Below the pieces are notes generated by a model. That model saw only the letters and a program-made list of their open reading frames with translations, made no database searches and was not told the origin of the DNA. Source: a bacterium (lineage in GTDB: Bacteria; Blakebacterota; Blakebacteria; Blakebacterales; Blakebacteraceae). From it: a stretch of DNA of 50,018 bases. Every line of letters starts with the position of its first letter. Within the stretch, counting starts at the first letter, position 1. The position numbers and the translations under genes are program-made. The stretch covers positions 1 to 50,018 of the forward strand of contig JALGVQ010000019.1 of the NCBI GenBank assembly GCA_025774615.1. The letters run 5' to 3'. Below, piece after piece: positions 43,940 through 50,018 of this stretch.

Positions 43940-44680
43940 ATGGAAACGGATCCTTCCCGGGGCGAGAATCCAGAGGCGGCTTTCGAAGTCTCGGAACAAC
44001 GCTGGCGATCCCTTGTGGATCATGCCCCGAGCATCATTACCGTCGTGAAGGCCGACCTGACGATCGAGTACATCAACCGGCCAGTGCCGGGGCTTGCCCC
44101 TGAAGAGGTCGTGGGTCGTAATGTCCTCGATTTCATCCAGCCTGAATTCCATCAACTGGCAGAGGAGAAGATCAGGTACGTACTCGAAACCGGTGAGCCC
44201 GCATCGTATATCTCACAGGCAACGGGTCCCGATGGCAGTGTTGCCTGGTATGACAATCAACTAGGACCGCTCATGATCGAGGGACGGGTCGATGCAGTCA
44301 CCTTCTTTGCGACTGATATCACTCCCCGGATGATCGCCGAAGAAGCCCTCAGAGAAAGCGAGGAGAAGTTCAGGATCCTGTTCGATCTCTCCCCTTATTC
44401 CATGGTCCTGAGTGATCTTGAGGGCACTATCGAGATCTGTAATCACCAGTTCACGGAACTGCATGCCACCAGGGAAGGACCAGAAACACAGGTGGGCAGG
44501 AATGTGGCGGATTTCTTTCCCGAAGACCAGCGACCACTTCTCGAAGCAACCATAGGGAAGATGATCATGGAGGGAGGACCCCCGGAACGGGTCCAGTACA
44601 CCATGCTGAAAGAGGATGGCACAGAATTTCATGCTGAAGCCATCAGCAGTGTCGGTAAGTCTCCTGGCCCTTGCACATGA
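43940..44680 (+). CDS. Multi-PAS hybrid histidine kinase, N-terminal fragment before frameshift
   Basis: 246 codons. One complete PAS domain (about residues 20-130, ending TDITPRMIAEEAL) is followed by most of a second (FRILFDLSPYSMVLSDLEG ... EDGTEFHAEAISSV). The last residues (GKSPGPCT) are out of family frame. In the overlapping frame the expected end of the PAS domain (LLALAHDISERIEAEQQ) continues. About ten codons usual between these two parts seem lost. GGGAG precedes the ATG. As it stands the protein would stop before the kinase domain. It is divergent from the ribulokinase gene. Confidence 0.75.
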   Translation: METDPSRGENPEAAFEVSEQRWRSLVDHAPSIITVVKADLTIEYINRPVPGLAPEEVVGRNVLDFIQPEFHQLAEEKIRYVLETGEPASYISQATGPDGSVAWYDNQLGPLMIEGRVDAVTFFATDITPRMIAEEALRESEEKFRILFDLSPYSMVLSDLEGTIEICNHQFTELHATREGPETQVGRNVADFFPEDQRPLLEATIGKMIMEGGPPERVQYTMLKEDGTEFHAEAISSVGKSPGPCT

Positions 44681-46643
44681 TATCTCGGAACGGATAGAGG
44701 CCGAGCAGCAGGTGATTGAGAGCGAGCAGCGGCTGGCCCGAATACTTGCTTCCGTCTCCGATGTCGTCTGTGAGGCCGATCTGCAGGGAAATCTGATTTA
44801 CGTCAATGAAACCGGTTACAGGAAATTCGGGTACACGGAGGAAGATTTTGCCAGGGGACTCTCAGTTATCCAGATGATTGCTCCGGAGGATCACGAGCAG
44901 GCGGGCGAAAACCTGAAACGGATACTCACCGGGGAAGATATCGGGGCGAGTGAATATACCGGGATCACCAGGAGTGGCAGGAGATTCCCGATTCTTATCC
45001 ATTCCACTCCCTTCATGAAGGATGGACAGCCTGCCGGACTCATGGCTGTCATCGTGGACATCACCGAGATCAGAGAGTCCCAGGAGTTGGAACAGGTTGT
45101 CACTGAAGAACTCAGAAACGAGAGGGACCGGATTCAGACCATCCTCGATCTGGTGGCTGAAATAGTCGTGGTCCTTGAGAAAGATGGGACCGTTGGTGCC
45201 ATCAACAGAAAGGGCTGCCTGGTTCTGGGATGTCAGGAAGAGGAAATCGTCGGAAAGGACTGGTTCGAGTACTTCATTCCGGCTGAGATAAGTGACTCGG
45301 TTCGGGTCATCTTCGATGAGTTGATAGCAGGCAATATCGATCTGGTTGAACGGTATGAGAACCCTGTCCTGACAGCTTCGGGAGAAGTGCGGATCATCGA
45401 CTGGCACAACAGTGTCCTCTACGATGAGGAGGGCGGAATCCTCAACATCATCTCTTCCGGAACAGATATCACCGACCAGAAGGAGTTGGAACAGCAACTT
45501 ATCCAGGCCCAGAAGATGGAGGCAGTTGGCCGGCTCGCGGGCGGTATCGCTCACGACTTCAACAACCTGCTGACCGTGATCAGCGGCAGTGTTGAACTCG
45601 CTGAGAAGGAATCCGATATATCCGGGATTCAAACACGTCTGGAAACGATCCAGAAGGCTTCCCAGCAAGCTGCCGATCTGACATCCCAGTTGCTCACCTT
45701 CAGCCGGAAGCAGTTCTCCCTCCCGGTTCTGGTCCAATTGAATGCTGCAGTCGATGAATCACTGAAGATCCTGCGCAGGGTGCTGGGTGAGGATGTACAG
45801 CTGGAAATCGAAACAACGAAGGAATCGGTTCCTGTCGAGATCGATCCGGGACAACTCAATCAGGTGCTCATGAACCTGGTGGTTAACGCGAAGGATGCCA
45901 TCACCTCAGGGGGCACTATCAGGATACGGACTGATCGGATCGAACTCGGTCCCGAGATGCTGCAGGCGCGTTCCGATATGGAACCGGGTGAATTCGCTCT
46001 GATGTCCGTTGAAGACACAGGCGAGGGGATGACCCTGGAGCAGAAGGCGAGCATCTTCGATCCCTTCTTTACGACCAAGGAGCCAGGCAAGGGAACAGGA
46101 CTCGGCATGGCGACTGTGTATGGTATCGTCACCCAGCATGGTGGTCTTATCGATGTACAGAGTGAGCTGGGTTCGGGTACTTCGGTACATGTGTATCTCC
46201 CGATCTCATCCCTGGTCGATGAAGAGGTAGAGACAGAGGGCGGGAAGGATACACGGCTCCGAGGATCTGAGAGGATCTGCATCGTGGAGGATGAAGACGC
46301 GGTCCGTGATTTGGCGTCCGAGATCCTCACTGAGTATGGTTATGAAGTGTTCACCCATGGGGATCCCGTTGAAGCTCTTGAGTTGCTCATGGCACTCAAG
46401 AAGAAGGAAAGGCCCGATCTTGTCATCGCCGACGTCATCATGCCCGGTATGAGCGGTGTGCAGATGGTGTCTGAGTTAAAAAGGAAGGCGAAGGGCCTCA
46501 AGGCACTCCTGATGAGCGGCTATACCGATGATGCCCTTGAAGAGAAGGGGCTCGCAGGTACTGAATACGAGCTGCTGATGAAGCCCTTCACGATCGAGGA
46601 ATTATGCCTCAAGGTCCGCAAAGTACTCGATAATACGGACTGA
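44616..46643 (+). CDS. Multi-PAS hybrid histidine kinase, kinase and receiver part after frameshift
   Basis: 675 codons in the second frame, overlapping the first fragment by 65 bp. Order: end of PAS 2, PAS 3 (ILASVSDVVCEADLQGNLIY), PAS 4 (ILDLVAEIVVVLEKDG), H-box GGIAHDFNNLL (His 313), N-box NLVVNAKDAI, G-boxes DTGEGM and GTGLGMATVYGIV, then a receiver domain with phospho-acceptor Asp in VIADVIMPGMSG and the Lys of LLMKPF. All catalytic parts of a cytosolic hybrid kinase are intact. Only the join to the first fragment is broken. ATGs at 44616 and 44631 could allow restart, but neither has a well-spaced ribosome site. Signal and output unknown; no membrane helices. Confidence 0.8.
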   Translation: MAQNFMLKPSAVSVSLLALAHDISERIEAEQQVIESEQRLARILASVSDVVCEADLQGNLIYVNETGYRKFGYTEEDFARGLSVIQMIAPEDHEQAGENLKRILTGEDIGASEYTGITRSGRRFPILIHSTPFMKDGQPAGLMAVIVDITEIRESQELEQVVTEELRNERDRIQTILDLVAEIVVVLEKDGTVGAINRKGCLVLGCQEEEIVGKDWFEYFIPAEISDSVRVIFDELIAGNIDLVERYENPVLTASGEVRIIDWHNSVLYDEEGGILNIISSGTDITDQKELEQQLIQAQKMEAVGRLAGGIAHDFNNLLTVISGSVELAEKESDISGIQTRLETIQKASQQAADLTSQLLTFSRKQFSLPVLVQLNAAVDESLKILRRVLGEDVQLEIETTKESVPVEIDPGQLNQVLMNLVVNAKDAITSGGTIRIRTDRIELGPEMLQARSDMEPGEFALMSVEDTGEGMTLEQKASIFDPFFTTKEPGKGTGLGMATVYGIVTQHGGLIDVQSELGSGTSVHVYLPISSLVDEEVETEGGKDTRLRGSERICIVEDEDAVRDLASEILTEYGYEVFTHGDPVEALELLMALKKKERPDLVIADVIMPGMSGVQMVSELKRKAKGLKALLMSGYTDDALEEKGLAGTEYELLMKPFTIEELCLKVRKVLDNTD

Positions 46644-46656
46644 CATTCCAGTGCCC

Positions 46657-46682
46657 TGTCACGCGACAACCGTCGCATGACA
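46657..46682. terminator. Hairpin between converging kinase and STAS genes
   Basis: TGTCA-c-GCGAC (46657-46667) pairs with GTCGC-a-TGACA (46672-46682) over a 4-base loop, with one internal mismatch. No T-run on either side. The position between two converging stops suggests transcript ending or 3'-end protection. Confidence 0.5.
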
Positions 46683-47015
46683 CTAGAAACGCTTGATTGC
46701 CTCCTCAACAGTGTCGAAGTATTCCACGAGTTTATACAGGTGAACCAGTTCAAAGACATTCCGCACATTTTTGCTGACGCCGCCGATTTTCAGTGTTCCC
46801 TGGTTCGCCTTGACTGACTTGAGGCAGGAGAGGATCGCGCCCAGCCCAGAGCTGTCGATGAAATCGAGCTGGCTGACATCGAGTACGATGTTCTTCGGTT
46901 TGTCCATGAAAGGAGCGATTCCGAAACGGAAGTCACCGTCATTACTTGCATCAAGTTCCTCGAAAGGAACCTTGATGACTGTGACACCTTTTTTCTTTTC
47001 AGCTGAGAACTCCAT
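46683..47015 (-). CDS. STAS-domain anti-sigma-factor antagonist
   Basis: 110 residues, the size of SpoIIAA/RsbV. IVLDVSQLDFIDSSGLGAIL holds the phosphorylatable serine (S55/S56 in DSSG). In partner switching such a protein, when dephosphorylated, binds a HATPase anti-sigma factor or kinase and frees its target. It lies 6 bp behind the SpoIIE/HATPase gene on the same strand, so its phosphatase and kinase are probably that neighbour. No sigma factor is adjacent. Confidence 0.9.
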   Translation of the reverse strand: MEFSAEKKKGVTVIKVPFEELDASNDGDFRFGIAPFMDKPKNIVLDVSQLDFIDSSGLGAILSCLKSVKANQGTLKIGGVSKNVRNVFELVHLYKLVEYFDTVEEAIKRF

Positions 47016-47021
47016 CGGTTG

Positions 47022-48788
47022 TCAGTCTCCTCTCATTTTCGTCAAGGTGACGATGCTCGAACCGTCTTCTTCCTGAGAATAAACAATGCTGTCTACGCTC
47101 TTGTCGATGATGAACAGACCGCGCCCTCCTGAAGCAGTATCCTCGGGGAGAGCAGGAGGGATAAGTGTTGATCTGAGACCCTCTCCAAAGTGTCGCAGGC
47201 GCACCGTGATCCGGTCCTCCTGCGATTCTATGGTGGTTCTGATGGTGCCATCGGGTCGGCCCCTGTAAGAATGTCTCATGATGTTACTGGCCACCTCAGT
47301 TACTGCCAGAATGATCTCAGCCGTCTGATCCGGCCCCAGTATTAATTCTTCTGCCTGACCGACATACTGTTGTATGAACTCACGGATCCTTTTCAGTTCA
47401 GCAAGGCTGCTCGAGGTTTCCAGGGAGTCTTGCTGTCTGATTGAACGAGAATCTGTCGTCTCCAGAGCTATGGCTATGCAGGTCAGGTCATCACGGACCT
47501 GATCTGATTGAGAGAAAGTCGCTACATCTTTCTTGAGCATCTCCACAATATTGATTGGAGTCAGAGTTCCTCCGGTCATAATCAGATCCACTACCCGTTC
47601 CAGGCCATACTGCTCTCCATCAGGAGAACGGGCCTCAGTGACTCCGTCAGAGAAGAAGAGGAATCTGTCTCCCGGGCTGAAGTCGATTGATTTCTGTTGG
47701 TATACCTCATCTGGATTAAACCCGATAGGTGCGTACTCGCTTGTGAGATATTCGATTCTGTTCTTCTCACGCTGGTAATGTATCCCGGGCGGATTTCCGC
47801 AATTCAGATATGTAAGCTCATGGTTATCGAGATCGAATCGTGCGTACAAGACGGTCACGAAGCTTTCAAGGGCGCTCAATTGGTTCGTGAATCGACCGTG
47901 CACAAACCGGACGAGTTCCTCAGGTCGGGGCAGATGGTGATCTTCAGTCGTCACGGCGCTATGCGCCAGTGCCAGCAGGAATCGGCTCTTGGTGGCAGCT
48001 CCGATCATAGCCGCCGGAATACCCTTTCCCATGACATCGCCGACCAGGATGTCGAAGCAGCATTCGCCATGCCGGTAGATGTCATAGAAGTCACCGCTCA
48101 CATGCCGGGCGGTGACTATTTCCGCGCAGAGGGTCGCTCCCTTCAGACTCCGTGGAGTGGCACCGAAGAGCAGCATCTGCTGGACACGCTCGGCTGCCTC
48201 TGTTTCTGCTGTACGGGATCGCTGGAGATCTTCGAGAAGTTCCCGGTTCTCGATCTGTAACTGCAGGGCGCCGTCGACAGCACGGAACATGTTTCCCGAA
48301 AAGACCCAGAGTATCACCATGTATACGATCATCATGGAAGCGATCGCGATCCGGATCTCTGATCCGAGAATAAAGAGAGCAATGCTGAACGGCAGTATGA
48401 CCGGTACAAAGAACCGAGGACTCGCATAACGCAGGGATGCGAAGGTGGCGACGGATCCGGTTGATATGCCTCCAAGGAGAAAACCGACGAACACGGTGTG
48501 AGAAAGGGATTCAGAAGTGATCAACAGAACTCCTCCCGCGCCCCAGAGTACGCCATTCAGCAGGAGGGTAGCATTGAATACGTGAAACCATTGCTGGATC
48601 GAGATATCATCCTGATCCCGTCGACGGAACCGCAGATAACTGATTCCCTGTATGAGGACCGCCCCCAGGGCAGTGCCGGACCAGATAAGGATGACAGGTC
48701 TGTCGGTCTTGCCCCACAGAACGACGACAACAGCAATAAGACAGACAACTGCTCCGATGAGTGCCTGTGGAGTCTGCGCCCAGATCAA
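47022..48788 (-). CDS. Membrane protein fusing SpoIIE phosphatase and RsbW-like HATPase
   Basis: 588 residues from TTG at 48788. About five or six membrane helices in the first ~175 residues lead by a coiled-coil (ENRELLEDLQRSRTAETEAA) to a PP2C/SpoIIE domain (SGDFYDIY, ILVGDVMGKGIPAAM, FFSDGVTEA, RDDLTCIAIAL). A C-terminal RsbW-type HATPase follows (EVASNIMRHSY, GGRGLFIIDKSVD). One protein can thus both phosphorylate and dephosphorylate the adjacent STAS protein in response to a membrane signal. The frame is open upstream of the TTG, and conserved-looking sequence (DQLTVARLRLIW) extends there, so the true start may be an unusual codon such as ATT at 48833. Confidence 0.85.
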   Translation of the reverse strand: MIWAQTPQALIGAVVCLIAVVVVLWGKTDRPVILIWSGTALGAVLIQGISYLRFRRRDQDDISIQQWFHVFNATLLLNGVLWGAGGVLLITSESLSHTVFVGFLLGGISTGSVATFASLRYASPRFFVPVILPFSIALFILGSEIRIAIASMMIVYMVILWVFSGNMFRAVDGALQLQIENRELLEDLQRSRTAETEAAERVQQMLLFGATPRSLKGATLCAEIVTARHVSGDFYDIYRHGECCFDILVGDVMGKGIPAAMIGAATKSRFLLALAHSAVTTEDHHLPRPEELVRFVHGRFTNQLSALESFVTVLYARFDLDNHELTYLNCGNPPGIHYQREKNRIEYLTSEYAPIGFNPDEVYQQKSIDFSPGDRFLFFSDGVTEARSPDGEQYGLERVVDLIMTGGTLTPINIVEMLKKDVATFSQSDQVRDDLTCIAIALETTDSRSIRQQDSLETSSSLAELKRIREFIQQYVGQAEELILGPDQTAEIILAVTEVASNIMRHSYRGRPDGTIRTTIESQEDRITVRLRHFGEGLRSTLIPPALPEDTASGGRGLFIIDKSVDSIVYSQEEDGSSIVTLTKMRGD

Positions 48789-48920
48789 TCTGAGACGGGC
48801 AACAGTGAGTTGATCGCTTCTGTCGTGGTTAATTGCGGGTTCCCCTTCTTCATGAACAGGTCACCAATTCAGAACAAGGTGAGTCTAGCAGGACCCGCTG
48901 GGTGAAGAAAGGTTTGCCAG

Positions 48921-50018
48921 CTATGCCTGGATCATGCCGCCCTCTTCACCGCCGTGAATCGCTCTCCAGAGCATCCAGACGAGTGCCCCGATCGGGATAA
49001 GGACCAGCAGATGCTGCGGGTAGTGCTCAAGCCAGGCAAGAAATCCGGGGAAGAGCGGGGTGGGCTTGCCCATGAAGAATGCCCAGGCAGCGATAGCGAC
49101 ACCCATCAGCCCCTCACCTCCTACCAGACCTGATCCGAAGAGTATCCCGCCCTCCCGTCTCCGGTGCAGGAGATCGGTGTCATGGGCGCTCCGCTTCTCG
49201 ACTATCCGCCTCATCAGACCACCGATGAAGATAGGAGTCATTGTGGAGAGAGGCAGGTAGACACCTACCGCGAACGCCAGCGGTGGCAGTTTGAACATGA
49301 CGGCCACCATGGTGATCCCCACACCCACCAGCACCAGCGCCCACGGGATCGACTGGTCTATGATCCCGTCAACGACCAGTTTCATCATGTTGGCCTGCGG
49401 AGCAGCGAGCTCAGCTCCGCCGATCTCGTACTGACTGGCCAGCAGGAACACCGATCCGGCGACGAAGAAGGCACAGGTGAGTACGCCGATCACCTCACCT
49501 ATCTGCTGCTTTTGAGGTGTAGCACCGAGGAGGAATCCGGTCTTGATGTCCTGGCTGGTGTCACCGGCGATCGAGGCGGCAACGCCGACCATGGTTCCGA
49601 TCACGATGATGGTCACCTTGCCGGTGATGTCGGTCCAGCCGCCGAGGGCGAAGATGAGGCTCACACAGATCAGTGTGGCGATGATCATCCCCGAAGTCGG
49701 GTTGGATGTCACACCCACCAGCCCGACGATCCGGGCGCTTACGGTGACGAAGAAGAAGGCGAAGATGACAACCATAACGCCGATCCCGAAACGGAGCAGG
49801 AAATTCATCGGTGCGATGGAAGGGAAAAGGAAGGGAAGAATGGTGATGACACCGACAATGATCAGCGCCACGGTGCCTACCACCTTGAGGCTGAGATCCC
49901 GCTCGGTACGTCGTTCGGGAGCTCCACCCAGACCGGCCTGCATCTTCTGTATCCCGACCTGGAACGATTTGATCATGGTCGGGATCGACTTGATAAGGGT
50001 GATGATCCCTGCGCTTGC
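48921..50018 (-). CDS. OPT-family transporter, C-terminal part (5' end outside window)
   Basis: The frame runs through the ATG at 49976 to the window edge (ASAGIITLIKSIPT), so the true start lies beyond 50018. More than 360 residues with about nine membrane helices are visible. GVTSNPTSGMIIATL, GDTSQDIKTGFLLGATPQKQ and GLVGGEGLMGVAIAAWAF are hallmarks of OPT-family carriers, which move oligopeptides or metal chelates with protons. The 132-bp gap to the phosphatase gene shows no clear terminator or promoter. Confidence 0.85.
   Translation of the reverse strand, partial: ASAGIITLIKSIPTMIKSFQVGIQKMQAGLGGAPERRTERDLSLKVVGTVALIIVGVITILPFLFPSIAPMNFLLRFGIGVMVVIFAFFFVTVSARIVGLVGVTSNPTSGMIIATLICVSLIFALGGWTDITGKVTIIVIGTMVGVAASIAGDTSQDIKTGFLLGATPQKQQIGEVIGVLTCAFFVAGSVFLLASQYEIGGAELAAPQANMMKLVVDGIIDQSIPWALVLVGVGITMVAVMFKLPPLAFAVGVYLPLSTMTPIFIGGLMRRIVEKRSAHDTDLLHRRREGGILFGSGLVGGEGLMGVAIAAWAFFMGKPTPLFPGFLAWLEHYPQHLLVLIPIGALVWMLWRAIHGGEEGGMIQA

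Noticed and set aside
44650-44670. GGTAAGT at the PAS-kinase frameshift, looking like a 5' splice site
   Set aside because: The window is plainly bacterial, no branch point or 3' site follows, and no group I or II intron features are seen. A deletion or read error is simpler.
1-50018. CRISPR arrays, prophage or insertion sequences
   Set aside because: No regularly spaced repeats, cas genes, integrase, transposase, capsid or terminase genes were seen on either strand.

Overview
The window looks like one contig from a GC-rich (roughly 60 %) free-living bacterial heterotroph. It is dense in secreted carbohydrate-active enzymes, sugar transporters, Tat-exported oxidoreductases and uroporphyrinogen-decarboxylase-family (URO-D) proteins. 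This mix recalls uncultivated polysaccharide degraders of the FCB/PVC lineages (Latescibacterota, Hydrogenedentota or Planctomycetota). That is an impression from gene content only. I see no rRNA, complete tRNA, CRISPR array, integrase or transposase.

Layout. 1-6341 (+): end of a Gfo/Idh/MocA oxidoreductase, then an operon of URO-D protein, sodium:solute symporter and secreted heparinase-II/III-like lyase. 6375-12621: GH95 fucosidase (-), a long KamA-type radical SAM aminomutase (-) and GH29 fucosidase (+). 12678-13922: a stand-alone class II Fic protein with its own promoter. 14090-19437 (+): six-hairpin glycosidase, Tat-type PLP enzyme and large TIM-barrel glycosidase, closed by a strong terminator. 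19575-21526 (-): GTP-type PEP carboxykinase with a frameshift. 21624-24870 (-): URO-D protein and a GH172/DUF2961 protein. 25036-30468 (+): fucose/arabinose-isomerase-like gene plus a complete ribose-type ABC importer. 30508-34689 (-): second GH172/DUF2961 lipoprotein, an (alpha/alpha)6 lipoprotein and a flavin reductase. 34903-35318 (+): two overlapping small membrane-peptide genes. 35431-40848 (+): third URO-D protein, a BNR-repeat protein cut by an in-frame stop, a Tat aldo-keto reductase and an Nramp-like transporter. 40905-41950 (-): AbiEii-type toxin and putative antitoxin behind a palindromic operator. 42047-43729 (-): ribulokinase-type FGGY kinase with a LacI-like operator. 43940-48788: frameshifted multi-PAS hybrid histidine kinase (+), STAS protein (-) and SpoIIE-phosphatase/HATPase fusion (-). 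48921-end (-): OPT-family transporter, cut by the window edge.

Most of the window serves capture and breakdown of complex, probably fucose- or pentofuranose-containing glycans. The best candidate for an undescribed system is the block 21624-31668: two GH172 proteins flank a FucI-like isomerase and its ABC importer, and an AraB-type kinase lies at 42047. Together these could release, import, isomerise and phosphorylate a pentose such as D-arabinose. Another unusual point is the number of damaged or abnormal genes (PEPCK, PAS kinase, BNR protein, ABC permease). Decay, recoding or assembly error cannot be told apart from sequence alone.
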